From NCBI GenBank assembly GCA_016188575.1, contig JACPHN010000041.1:47343-111342 (forward strand): a stretch of DNA of 64,000 nt. Reading direction: 5' to 3'. Below the pieces are notes generated by a model. The model was not told where the DNA came from and ran no database searches. It saw only the letters and a list, made by a program, of their open reading frames with translations. The translations under genes were made by a program, and so were the position numbers. Positions 1 through 8,751 of the stretch are shown in pieces. Source of the stretch: Candidatus Schekmanbacteria bacterium (GTDB lineage Bacteria > CSSED10-310 > JACPHN01). How positions within the stretch are numbered: the stretch's first letter is position 1; each line of letters begins with the position of its first letter.

Positions 1-272
1 TTCACGATACCGCGCTTCTGGTCCCGGCGATTGCCGCGTTCGAAGAGCAAGACCAACAGGTCGTCTTCGTGGCCGCGAGCGGCAAGGCTCAACGGCGCGT
101 CGTGATCACGGGATTTTCGGATCGCGGCCTCACGGAAATCGTGTCCGGGGTGTCGGAGGGCGAGCTCGTCGTGGTGAAAGGCCAGCGCAACCTGCGCGAC
201 GGGCTTCCGATCACGTTGGAGGCCAGTGCAGCGGCGCCCACGGTGGCGGCGCCGGCGGAGCCCGAAGCGTGA
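1..272 (+). CDS. RND efflux membrane fusion protein (HlyD family), C-terminal end only
   Basis: This is the last ~90 residues of a gene that begins before the window; the reading frame is open from base 3 to the TGA at 270-272. The visible part runs from a beta-barrel strand (ALLVPAIAAFEE) through a membrane-proximal-type beta region with the GVSEGELVVVKG pattern common near the end of AcrA/MdtA-like adaptors, and closes with an Ala/Pro-rich tail. Such adaptors sit in the periplasm and bridge an inner-membrane RND pump and an outer-membrane channel. The stop overlaps the GTG of the next gene (GTGA), so the three genes to 6510 are translationally coupled. The family call is firm from context and moderate from the fragment alone. 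Confidence 0.8.
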   Translation, partial: HDTALLVPAIAAFEEQDQQVVFVAASGKAQRRVVITGFSDRGLTEIVSGVSEGELVVVKGQRNLRDGLPITLEASAAAPTVAAPAEPEA

Positions 273-3200
273 TCGGCGCTCTGGTCAAGGGCGCGGTCTC
301 GCGCCGCGTCACCGTGCTGATGGCCACGCTCGGCGTCATCGCCTTCGGGCTCGTGGCCATGTCACGCCTGCCGTTGAATCTGCTTCCCGACGTCAGCTTT
401 CCGTCCATCACGATCCAGACTCCATTCCCGAGCGCGGCCCCGGAGGAGGTCGAGAGCCTGGTCACCAAGCCCATCGAGGAGACCGTCGGCGTGCTGAAGG
501 GCCTCAAGGAGATCCGCTCGGTCTCGCGTTCCGGGCTCTCGGAAGTGGTGCTGACCTTCGGCTGGGGCACGGACATGGCGGAACCGGCGGTGGACATCCG
601 CGAGAAGATCGACCGCCTGGAGCTTCCCGAAGACACGGAGCGGCCCGTGGTGCTGCGCTACGACCCGTCGCTGGACCCGATCATGCGGCTGGCGGTATCC
701 GGACCGCAGTCGCTCACCGCATTGCGCTGGTCGGCAGAAAAAGAGATCAAGGAGGCGATCGAAAAGATCGAGGGAATCGCGGCGGCGCGGGTGCGCGGCG
801 GCGAGGAAGAAGAAGTGGCCGTGGATCTCGATCAGGGACGACTGGCTGCGATGGGGATTGCGTTTGCCGAGGTCGCGGAGCTGCTGGCAAGGTCGAACAT
901 CAATCGCCCGGGCGGCGCAATCAAGGGCAAGGAATCGACCTACCTCGTGCGCACGCTCAACGAATACGATGAGCTGGCGGAGATCGCGGACCTCATCATC
1001 ACGCCGCGCGATCGCCCGCCGGTGCGGCTCGGCGAGGTGGCGCGGGTGCGCCGGGCGGTAAAAGATCGCGTGGAAATCACGCGGGTGAATGGCCAGGAGG
1101 CCGTGCTCGTCGAGGTTTTCAAGGAGGGCGACGCCAACACCGTGCGGGTGGCGGCCGACGTTCGGCTGGCGCTGGACGAGCTCGGCAAGGAGCTCCCCAA
1201 GGAGATGAAAGTCGCGCTCGTAGCGGATCAGTCGCGCTTCATCACCACGGCGCTCGCGGAAGTGCGCGACGCCTTGCTGCTCGGAGGCATGCTGGCGATC
1301 GCGGTGTTGCTGATCTTTCTCCGGGACGTGTGGGCGACAGTCATCATCGCCACCGCAATTCCGCTGTCCGTCGTGGCGTCGTTCGTGCTGATGTATCGTC
1401 TTGACGTGTCGCTGAACATCATGTCGCTTGGGGGGCTGACGCTGGGCATCGGCATGCTGGTCGACGCGGCCATTGTCGTGCTCGAGGCCATCCATCGCCG
1501 CCGGGCCGCGGGAGCGACGCGGCGAGCGGCGGCCATCCAGGGTACGGTCGAGGTCGGAGCAGCAGTGACGGCATCGGTGCTGACGACGGTCGCGGTATTT
1601 CTGCCGATCGCGTTCGTGGCCGGGGTCGCAGGTCAGCTTTTCCGCGATCAGGCGCTGACGGTCACCTTCAGCCAGCTCGCTTCGCTCCTGGTAGCGCTTA
1701 CGGTGGTTCCGGCGATGGCGGCCGGCAGAGCCGCGCCGCGAAGCACCACGGCCAGCACCGACAGTGGACCCGCGGACAACTTGCGCGAGGGCAAATGGAT
1801 GGCGGCCACAACCCGCGCATTCGAGATGACCTTGCGGTGGGTGCTCCGGCACCGCAGCGCGACGCTGGGGGTGGCGGCCATTCTGTTCGCCGCCGCGGTG
1901 GGCGGTGTCGTCACCATCGATCGCGAGCTCGTACCCCGCCTGATGGAGGGCGAATTTTTCTTTGAAGTCGGTCTGCCCGAAGGGAGCTCGCTGGCGGCGA
2001 CCAGCGAAGCGGTCGGGCGCATGGAGAAGATGGTGGCCGAGGTCCCCGATATCGCGCTCTCCTACTCCACCGTCGGCAGCCGAAACGTCGCGGGTGGCAT
2101 GGCGCTCAAGACCCAGGACGAAAGTCTCGCGCAGGTGTTTGTCGAGCTCCGGGACCGCAGCGATGAGCGCCAGGAAGACGCGATCGCCGGAGGGCTTCGC
2201 GAGCGATTTGCGCGGCTGCCGGGAGTAAGCACGCGACTGGGGCGGCAGTCGTTCTTTACGCTGAAAACCCCGGTAGAGATTCTCTTTTTCGGCGATGATC
2301 TCGCGGCGCTGCGGTCATACACGACCGCGCTGGTCCCGCGGCTGGGCGAAATCACGGGGCTCAGGGAGGTGCGCGCGTCACTGGAAAGCGGCAACCCGGA
2401 GCTCGCCGTGACCTTCGACCCGAGGCGCCTGGCGCGCCATGGGTTGACGATCGGCGACGTGGCGGATACTCTGGCCGGCCGGATTCAGGGGCGCGTCGTG
2501 TCGCAGCTCCGCACGGCCGAGAAGCAGATCGACGTGCGTCTGCGCAATCGCGCGGAGGACCGGGAATCGCTCGGTGATGTCAACAATCTCGTGGTGGCGC
2601 AGCAGGGAACCGCGCCGATCACGTTGAAAGCGGTGGCCGCAGTCACGCCCGCCCAGGGACCCGCCGAGATTCATCGCATCCAGCAGAGCCGTGCCGCGAT
2701 CATCACCGCGGACGTCGTCAACCGCGGGCTCGCCGCGACAACGGCCGACGTGATGGCGGTGCTGAAGGCGTGGCCGCCGCCGGCAGGGGTCAGCGCGGAG
2801 CTCGCGGGGCAAGACAAGGAGATGCAAGAGTCCTTCGCCAGTCTGCGGTTCGCGATCGCGCTGGCGATCTTCATGGTCTATCTGGTGATGGCGGCGACCT
2901 TCGAAAACCTTGTCCATCCTCTGATCATCGTGTTTTCGGTGCCGCTGGCCCTGGTGGGGGTGGTGGCCGGTCTGTTGGCGGCGGGCTACGCGATCAGCGT
3001 GATCGCGTTGATCGGCGCCGTGCTCCTGGTCGGAGTCGTCGTCAACAACGCCATCGTGCTGATCGATGCGATCAACCGGTTTCGGCGCCAGGGCATGGAC
3101 AAGGTCGAAGCCATCGTGGCGGCCGGCCGGGTGCGCCTGCGGCCGATTCTGATGACAGCGCTGACGACGGTCTTGGGGCTACTTCCGATGGCGTTTGGCT

Positions 3201-3427
3201 TCGGCGAGGGCGCCGAGCTGCGGGCACCTTTGGCCGTGGTCGTGTCCTCCGGCCTGGTCGCCTCCACGCTGCTGACCTTGCTGGTGATCCCGGTGCTGTA
3301 CGATCTCGTGCCGTCCGCGGTTTCCGCGGGAGCGGAACGAGAGCTGGCAGAAGCGCTGCAGCTTGCGGAGCGCTGGCGGGAGGAAGCGGAGGGCATCTCC
3401 GGCGCGACCCCGGAGGCCTCGGCGTGA
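269..3427 (+). CDS. RND-family efflux pump permease (HAE1/AcrB type), first of two
   Basis: The 1052-residue product has the full length and layout of an AcrB-type inner-membrane pump. It shows an N-terminal transmembrane helix followed by the typical SRLPLNLLPDVSFPSI start, two large periplasmic loops and two blocks of transmembrane helices. The proton-relay helix reads GIGMLVDAAIVVLE, so the first Asp is kept and the second is Ala (AcrB has Asp-Asp). The second helix block ends with LMTALTTVLGLLPMAFG, a family signature. It starts with GTG overlapping the adaptor stop and ends overlapping the next pump. The adaptor-pump-pump order resembles MdtABC, where two pumps form a mixed trimer; that assembly is an inference. 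Substrates cannot be read from sequence. Confidence 0.93.
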   Translation: MIGALVKGAVSRRVTVLMATLGVIAFGLVAMSRLPLNLLPDVSFPSITIQTPFPSAAPEEVESLVTKPIEETVGVLKGLKEIRSVSRSGLSEVVLTFGWGTDMAEPAVDIREKIDRLELPEDTERPVVLRYDPSLDPIMRLAVSGPQSLTALRWSAEKEIKEAIEKIEGIAAARVRGGEEEEVAVDLDQGRLAAMGIAFAEVAELLARSNINRPGGAIKGKESTYLVRTLNEYDELAEIADLIITPRDRPPVRLGEVARVRRAVKDRVEITRVNGQEAVLVEVFKEGDANTVRVAADVRLALDELGKELPKEMKVALVADQSRFITTALAEVRDALLLGGMLAIAVLLIFLRDVWATVIIATAIPLSVVASFVLMYRLDVSLNIMSLGGLTLGIGMLVDAAIVVLEAIHRRRAAGATRRAAAIQGTVEVGAAVTASVLTTVAVFLPIAFVAGVAGQLFRDQALTVTFSQLASLLVALTVVPAMAAGRAAPRSTTASTDSGPADNLREGKWMAATTRAFEMTLRWVLRHRSATLGVAAILFAAAVGGVVTIDRELVPRLMEGEFFFEVGLPEGSSLAATSEAVGRMEKMVAEVPDIALSYSTVGSRNVAGGMALKTQDESLAQVFVELRDRSDERQEDAIAGGLRERFARLPGVSTRLGRQSFFTLKTPVEILFFGDDLAALRSYTTALVPRLGEITGLREVRASLESGNPELAVTFDPRRLARHGLTIGDVADTLAGRIQGRVVSQLRTAEKQIDVRLRNRAEDRESLGDVNNLVVAQQGTAPITLKAVAAVTPAQGPAEIHRIQQSRAAIITADVVNRGLAATTADVMAVLKAWPPPAGVSAELAGQDKEMQESFASLRFAIALAIFMVYLVMAATFENLVHPLIIVFSVPLALVGVVAGLLAAGYAISVIALIGAVLLVGVVVNNAIVLIDAINRFRRQGMDKVEAIVAAGRVRLRPILMTALTTVLGLLPMAFGFGEGAELRAPLAVVVSSGLVASTLLTLLVIPVLYDLVPSAVSAGAERELAEALQLAERWREEAEGISGATPEASA

Positions 3428-6400
3428 CCGTGCCGGAGATGTCCATTCGCCGCCCGGTCGCCACGCTCGTGGTGCTGGCCGCCCTGTTCGTGCTCGGCGC
3501 GATTGCGCTCGATCGCCTGCCCCTCGCGTTCATGCCCGCGACGGAGGAGCGCAGCCTGTTCGTCATTGCCGAGTACCCGGGAGCGTCGCCCGCGGCCATC
3601 GAGCGCCTGATCGTGCGCCCCCTGGAAGACGCGCTCAGCGGTATGAGCGGCATGATCCACATGTGGTCCCACTGTGGCGACGACGGCGGGCGCGTGCATC
3701 TGTCGTTCGCTTGGCGGGTGGACATGCCTGCCGCCCGCGCCGAAGTGCGCGACCGCGTCGAGCGTGTGCGCCGCGAGCTCCCTCAGGACCTCGAGCGCGT
3801 CGTCATCTCGCCTTCGTGGGATCCGCGGTCGACCGGGGAGAGCGTCGTGGAGGCGCGCATCGCCTCGGGACGCAACCTGAGCTCCGATTATGACCTGCTC
3901 GACCGCAAGATCGTGCGCCCGCTGGTACGAATTCCCGGCGTGGCTTCCGTCATTTTGGACGGCGTCAATCCCCGGGAGGTGCGCATAAACCTGCGCCAGG
4001 AAGCGCTTCGCAGGTTCAACCTGGACCCGCGCCGGGTGCTCCGATCGTTGCGCGACAATGGCGAGGATCGCTCGCTCGGAGTTGTGCGGGAAGGTGAGCA
4101 GCGCTTTCTGCTGCGCGCGCCGGCGGCCGTGAAAGGGCTCGCGGCGATCGCGGACCTCCCGATCATCGGCACCGCGCTCACGGTCGCCGACGTCGCCGAC
4201 ATCACGTTCGCGGAAGCCCCGCGGGAATACGGCAGGCATCTGGACGGCGCCTTCGCCATCGCGTTGGAGGTCGTCAAGGAACCATCGGCGAACGCGGTCG
4301 AAGTGACCCGGGCAGTTCGCGCGCGGCTCGACTCCATGGCGGAGGACAGCGAGCTCGAGGGCATCAATGTCCTGGTGTGGCACGATCAGGGCGAGGAAAT
4401 CACCAAGACGATCCGGGACCTCGAGCAGACGGGGATCATGGGCGCCGTGCTGGCGAGCATCGTGCTGTTTCTCTTCCTGCGCAGCGTGCCGGCCACCCTG
4501 GTGGCTGTCGCATGCATTCCGCTCTCGCTGCTCGTGGCGTGCGGCGTGGTCTGGCTCCAGGGCAGGACGCTCAACACCCTGACGCTGCTGGGGCTGATTG
4601 TGGGTGTCGGCATGCTCGTGGACAACGCCGTCGTGGTGATGGAGAACGTTCACCGGTATCAGGAAAAAGGCCTCGAGAGCCGCGGCGCCTCGCTGCTCGG
4701 AGCCCGCGAGGTGTCGCTCGCGGTCATCGCCGCCACGCTCACTTCGGTCATCGTGTTTTCGCCGCTCCTGTTCAACAAACCCACGATGATGAACGTCATT
4801 CTCAAGGAGCTGGCCATGACGGTGTGCGCGACCCTGCTCGCCTCGTTGTTGGTGAGCCAGACGCTGATTCCGATCGCCGCCAGCCGCATGGCCACATACG
4901 CCCCCGGCGCCGATCGCGCCAAGCTGCCAATGGCCCGGCTGCAGCGGGCCTACGCAAGAGCAATGCGCCTGACGCTGCGACACCTCTGGCTGGCGCCGCT
5001 GCTCGGGGTCGCCGTGCTCGCGTCAGCAATCTACCCGTTTCAGCACATCGAGAAGAACTTCGAAACCAACCAGAGCGAGATGTTCGTAGGCATCCAGTAC
5101 AACATCAGCGAACCGCTCTCGTTGGATGAGAAGGAGATTCTCGTCAATGCCGTGGAGACGCAGCTCCGGCCGCACCAGAGCGAGCTCGAGGTGAAGTCCA
5201 TCTACAGTTTTTGGAGCGCCGGATTCACCACCACGCGACTCTACATGACGGATGGGCACAACAATGAGGCGCAGATGGCCACGGTGCGAAGCCGGCTTCC
5301 GGAGCTGTTGCCGCAAATCCCGGGCCTCCAGCTCGAGGTCATGGATAGCACGCCGTTCTGGCAGCGCAATCGCGGCAAGCGGATTACGGCGCAGCTCGTC
5401 GGGCCCGATTCCGAGGCGCTCGCAGACCTGGCGGCGGAGGGCCGGAGGCTCATCGAGGCCATTCCGGGGTTCACCAATGCCTATACCTCAACCGAAGGCG
5501 GCAGTCTGGAGATTCACACGCGCGTCGATCGGGAACGGGCGCGCGCCTACGGCATTGCCGTGGAGCAACCTGCCGAAGTGTTGTCGCTGACACTGAGGGG
5601 GCGGGACCTTCCCGTGCTCACCACGCCCTCGGGCGACGTGCGCGTGCGCCTGGTCTTGGAGGACGGCGCCATCCGGGGGCTCGACGACTTGAAGTCGGTC
5701 GCCTTGCTGCGCGCGTCCCTGGCGCCGGTGCCGGTGGAGACCGTGGCCACCTTCGGCGTCGTCAAGTCAGCGGAAGGGATTCAGCGGGATGACAAGGTCA
5801 CCGGAGTCTGGGTCGGCGCCCGTTTCGAGGAGGGGACCAAGGAGGAGCGGACCAAGCAGTTGCAGGACGCGCTCTCCACGATCGCGTTGCCGCCGGGGTT
5901 TCAGTGGGACTTCCTGTCGTTCGCGTCACAACGCGAGGAGAGCCAGCGGGAGTTTCTTACCAACCTGGCACTCGCACTGGGGCTCGTGTTCGCGGTGATG
6001 GCGGCGCTCTTCGAGTCCATGCGGCAGGCGTTGAGCCTCATGGTCGCTCTTCCCTTCGCGGTCGCTGGAGCGTTCTGGGCGCTCTACGCCACCGGCACCG
6101 ACTTCGACCAGCCGGCGTCCGTCGGCCTCTTGCTGCTGCTCGGGATTGTGGTCAACAACGGCATCGTGATGATCGAGCATATCAACCACTACCGGCGCAG
6201 GGGAATGGACCGCCCCGCGGCCATGATCAGAGGGGGCGCCGAACGCCTGCGCCCGATACTCATGACGGCGCTGACGACCCTCATCGGCCTGGTGCCCATG
6301 GCCGTGCAGCAACCGAGCCTCGGGGGCATCTACTACTATTCACTGGCACTCGTGATCATGGGTGGCTTGACGATCTCGACGATTCTGACGGCGCTGCTGT

Positions 6401-6510
6401 TGCCGGCAACCGTGTGTATCGCCGAGGACCTTCCGGCGTGGGCAAGACGCCGCATCCAGGGCGCCGGGCGCCGCCTGTCGCGCCCGTGGCGCCCGGCCAC
6501 AGGGACGTAG
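3424..6510 (+). CDS. RND-family efflux pump permease, second of two
   Basis: This is a 1028-residue RND pump. The frame is open much further upstream, but the GTG at 3424 overlaps the previous stop as GTGA, and translation from it gives the canonical beginning MSIRRPVATLVVLAALFVLG, so it is taken as the start. The relay helix reads GVGMLVDNAVVVME, and the second block carries GIVVNNGIVMIEHIN and LMTALTTLIGLVPMA. It differs clearly from the first pump rather than being a recent duplicate, which fits a heteromeric pump such as MdtB/MdtC. The C-terminus is Arg-rich and cytoplasmic. No outer-membrane channel gene lies downstream, so it must be encoded upstream of the window or elsewhere. Confidence 0.93.
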   Translation: MTVPEMSIRRPVATLVVLAALFVLGAIALDRLPLAFMPATEERSLFVIAEYPGASPAAIERLIVRPLEDALSGMSGMIHMWSHCGDDGGRVHLSFAWRVDMPAARAEVRDRVERVRRELPQDLERVVISPSWDPRSTGESVVEARIASGRNLSSDYDLLDRKIVRPLVRIPGVASVILDGVNPREVRINLRQEALRRFNLDPRRVLRSLRDNGEDRSLGVVREGEQRFLLRAPAAVKGLAAIADLPIIGTALTVADVADITFAEAPREYGRHLDGAFAIALEVVKEPSANAVEVTRAVRARLDSMAEDSELEGINVLVWHDQGEEITKTIRDLEQTGIMGAVLASIVLFLFLRSVPATLVAVACIPLSLLVACGVVWLQGRTLNTLTLLGLIVGVGMLVDNAVVVMENVHRYQEKGLESRGASLLGAREVSLAVIAATLTSVIVFSPLLFNKPTMMNVILKELAMTVCATLLASLLVSQTLIPIAASRMATYAPGADRAKLPMARLQRAYARAMRLTLRHLWLAPLLGVAVLASAIYPFQHIEKNFETNQSEMFVGIQYNISEPLSLDEKEILVNAVETQLRPHQSELEVKSIYSFWSAGFTTTRLYMTDGHNNEAQMATVRSRLPELLPQIPGLQLEVMDSTPFWQRNRGKRITAQLVGPDSEALADLAAEGRRLIEAIPGFTNAYTSTEGGSLEIHTRVDRERARAYGIAVEQPAEVLSLTLRGRDLPVLTTPSGDVRVRLVLEDGAIRGLDDLKSVALLRASLAPVPVETVATFGVVKSAEGIQRDDKVTGVWVGARFEEGTKEERTKQLQDALSTIALPPGFQWDFLSFASQREESQREFLTNLALALGLVFAVMAALFESMRQALSLMVALPFAVAGAFWALYATGTDFDQPASVGLLLLLGIVVNNGIVMIEHINHYRRRGMDRPAAMIRGGAERLRPILMTALTTLIGLVPMAVQQPSLGGIYYYSLALVIMGGLTISTILTALLLPATVCIAEDLPAWARRRIQGAGRRLSRPWRPATGT

Positions 6511-6664
6511 TGGAGCCTGTGGGTGGGCGCGCGACGACGATACCTGGCAGCCCAGCTCCGCTCGGGATACAAATGGAAACAAAGGGATGACGGAGCTGCC
6601 GTCATCGCCGCCCATGATCGCGACGCGGCAGATCGGCCGCTGACGACAGGAGCACTGCGCGCCG

Positions 6665-7534
6665 ATGACAGTTTCCGCAGACAGTAGCGTCCCCCGTGAG
6701 AAGGTCTTCCCTTGGGAGCGCGAGGGCGACCGGATCACGTTCGAGACGCCCGAACAAACGCTGGTCGAGTACGAAATCGCGCCGTTTTCGTCGCGCATCG
6801 CTGCCGCTTTCTTTGACCGGCTCATCGTCAGCGCCGTGGTGCTGGTGATCTGGATCGGCCTGCTGCTGCCGTCGGTGGCGCTCGAGGTCGATCTCGGCGC
6901 GGCCGGCGACGCCCTCGGAACGACGTCGTATCTGATCGCGGCCGCGCTCGTCCTGCAGTTTCTGTCGACGACGTTCTATTTCGTGTGGGCAGAGGTCCGC
7001 GGGTGCGGACAAACGATCGGCAAGCGACTCATCGGCATCCGCACGGTGCTCGCGACGGGCCAGGGGATCACCATCGGCCCGGCGCTGCTGCGCAATCTCG
7101 CTCGGGTCGTGGACGAGCTCCCGCTGCTGTGGCTGATCCCCGCGCTGACGCGGGGAAAGCGGCGCATCGGCGACTATCTCGCGGGCACGTACGTCGTGGT
7201 CGCGGCGCGGGAGGGCTCGGGGCGCAAGACGGCGGCCGCAGAGGCGCTCGGCGCTCCAAGCTACGGAGCCCTGGGCATGCGGCGCTTCTATTTTTCCGCG
7301 GAGACTGCGGCGAAGCTCTACCCCGATGATCTCAACTTGCTCGAGCACGTGCACGAGCGCCTCGGCCACGCGCCGGAATCGCAAACCCATGCAGTTCTTG
7401 GCGAAGTCGCGGAGCGCTACATCGAGCGGCTGGCGCTGCTTGCGGACGCCGATCGTATCCGCGCCGCGCCGGATCGGTTTCTGCTCGAGCTGGAGCTGTT
7501 TCTGCGCGATCGCTTTGAAGGGCAGGCGTATTGA
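6665..7534 (+). CDS. RDD family membrane protein
   Basis: The protein has 289 residues. A polar N-terminus of about 40 residues leads into an RDD domain: FSSRIAAAFFDRLIV supplies the Arg and Asp of the name, and further charged residues lie in the WAEVRGCGQTIGKRLIG segment. Two or three hydrophobic helices lie at roughly residues 45-64, 85-108 and 140-155. The last ~95 residues are soluble and helical, with no family I recognise. RDD proteins are inner-membrane proteins of mostly unknown role; some act in ion transport, and others lie in clusters with MoxR ATPases and DUF58/DUF4129 proteins, none of which is visible here. The gap to the RND operon is 154 nt, so it is probably a separate unit. 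Confidence 0.82.
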   Translation: MTVSADSSVPREKVFPWEREGDRITFETPEQTLVEYEIAPFSSRIAAAFFDRLIVSAVVLVIWIGLLLPSVALEVDLGAAGDALGTTSYLIAAALVLQFLSTTFYFVWAEVRGCGQTIGKRLIGIRTVLATGQGITIGPALLRNLARVVDELPLLWLIPALTRGKRRIGDYLAGTYVVVAAREGSGRKTAAAEALGAPSYGALGMRRFYFSAETAAKLYPDDLNLLEHVHERLGHAPESQTHAVLGEVAERYIERLALLADADRIRAAPDRFLLELELFLRDRFEGQAY

Positions 7535-7561
7535 TTGCGCCGTTGTGGGGGCACGTGGCGG

Positions 7562-7822
7562 TCAGCAGGAGGCGCGCTCGGGAGTTGCGGGCAGGTGGCC
7601 GTGGTCGCGCAGCCAGGCGCGGATCTCGGGAGAGAGCAAGGCGAGCGGCTCGCCGCGAAAAAGCGCCGCGGTGTCGCCGGACGCGAACGCGTGCTCGGCC
7701 TGCGGGAGACGCACCACCTTCAGCGCGACGGTGCGGCCCGTCGCGCCTTGCACGGCGCGAAAGACGCGGCCCATCCCGCCTTCACCCACAAGTGCGACGA
7801 TGCGATAGCCCGGGATTCTCAT
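7562..7822 (-). pseudogene. Serine/threonine kinase N-lobe remnant
   Basis: An 86-codon frame begins at ATG 7822 with MRIPGYRIVALVGEGGMGRV and continues to VALKV. It therefore holds the Gly-rich nucleotide loop (GEGGMG) and the beta-3 Lys of a Hanks-type kinase. After about 38 residues the similarity stops: there is no HRD, DFG or APE motif, and the remaining ~48 residues (from RLPQAEHAF) match nothing I know. A kinase catalytic domain needs ~260 residues, so this cannot be an active kinase. It is either a decayed gene whose tail was replaced by a rearrangement or a small expressed fragment; decay is more likely. Confidence 0.45.
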
Positions 7823-7850
7823 GCGCGGCGCCAGCATGATCGTTTTCGCT

Positions 7851-7935
7851 CCCCTCCCCCAAGCGCTCGGATAAGGAACAGGCAGGCACAAGCGACCTCC
7901 GTCCGCGCGCGGGGGGAGGGTCAGGGTGGGGCGCT
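7851..7935. repeat. GC-rich palindromic intergenic element
   Basis: CCCCTCCCCC at 7851-7860 is complementary to the G-rich run ending GGGGGGAGGG at 7911-7920, giving a long-armed palindrome around a ~50-nt interior, followed by TCAGGGTGGGGCG. Elements with this C-rich/G-rich arm pattern and a 'gggtcagggtgggg' tail are common intergenic repeats in GC-rich Proteobacteria. A similar C-rich/G-rich motif occurs inside a gene at 59873-59960. Function is unknown. Confidence 0.4.
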
Positions 7936-8102
7936 TCACGATGCGCCTCCCGAGCGACTTCCAGTCAAACCTGAGGGCAATTAGAGGTACTGCCGGCCTG
8001 GCGCTTTGGCAACCTCGGCGGGCTGCCTGAATCCTCCACCGCTTGGCCACTGCCCCGTTCGGCGCTATCCTCAAGCCGGGCCTCGCACGAAAGGAGCCGA
8101 CC

Positions 8103-8651
8103 TTGAGCACCGACGTCCAGGAACGTCTGATTAGCGCCGACGAGTTCGAGCGCATCGCGCACCGATACGGTCGCTCCGAGCTCATCGATGGGAGGGTTGT
8201 GGAGTTGCCGCCCGCAGGACTTGAGCATGGCGCTATCGAAAGCAGCATCAGCGCAATACTGCGCGCCTTCATCCGCAAACACAGGCTCGGCTATGTTGGA
8301 ACCGGCGAAGTAGGCTGCAAGCTGCCAAGCGGCCGCGTTCGTGCTCCAGATGTGTTGTTCGTCCGCCAGGACCGCCTCAAGGATGTTCAACTACGACGGT
8401 TCCTCCCCTTCGCCCCCGACCTGGCGGTGGAGGTGGTGTCGCCGGACGACAGCGCCAGGGAGGTTCGCGAAAAGGCCAGCGAATGGATCGCCGCCGGCTC
8501 CGAGCAGGTCTGGGCAGTTGATCCCGGAACCTGCACCGTCACCGTCTACGAGCGCGGCGTGCCGCCCCGCGTGTGCGGCGAAGGCGCGACGGTGGACGGG
8601 AGCTCGATCCTGCCCGGCTTTTCCTGCCCCGTGGCCGAGATCTTCGCCTAG
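8103..8651 (+). CDS. Uma2 family (DUF820) putative endonuclease
   Basis: The 182-residue product has the Uma2 layout. It opens with the ISADEFERIA / ELIDGRVVEL stretch, continues with HGAIESSISAIL, then the catalytic-type region VRAPDVLFVRQDRL, LAVEVVSPDDSAREVREKASEWIAAGSEQVWAVDP, and ends with ILPGFSCPVAEIFA. The Asp in APD, the Glu in VEVVSP and the Lys in REKASEW form the PD-(D/E)XK-like nuclease site known for the family. A TTG at 8103 with AGGAG six bases upstream (8092-8096) is chosen as start; the frame is also open from a TTG at 8043. Uma2 proteins are abundant, often mobile, and their physiological role is not settled. Confidence 0.88.
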   Translation: MSTDVQERLISADEFERIAHRYGRSELIDGRVVELPPAGLEHGAIESSISAILRAFIRKHRLGYVGTGEVGCKLPSGRVRAPDVLFVRQDRLKDVQLRRFLPFAPDLAVEVVSPDDSAREVREKASEWIAAGSEQVWAVDPGTCTVTVYERGVPPRVCGEGATVDGSSILPGFSCPVAEIFA

Positions 8652-8733
8652 CAGGGCAGCGGCCAGATGCTGTCGTTCGCCGCGATCAAGAATGGCCACC
8701 ACGCACCGCGTATCCAGCAGCACCGGCCGCCTT
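8648..8733 (-). pseudogene. PIN-domain (VapC-like) toxin N-terminal remnant
   Basis: Read leftward from about 8733, the sequence encodes RPVLLDTRCVVAILDRGERQ followed by HLAAAL. This is the first strand and helix of a VapC-type PIN domain, with the first metal-binding Asp in LLDT. The similarity ends where the frame runs antisense into the 3' end of the Uma2 gene. No start codon with a ribosome site and no later PIN motifs are present, so it is a short relic of a toxin gene. It is below normal gene-finding size and is called from motif recognition only. Confidence 0.45.
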
Positions 8734-8751
8734 TCGCGGCGCCGTAGCGGG

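Noticed and set aside
2986-4983. 665-codon minus-strand frame across the RND genes
   Set aside because: It is His/Arg/Asp-rich nonsense typical of antisense frames in GC-rich genes, spanning the junction of two clear RND genes.
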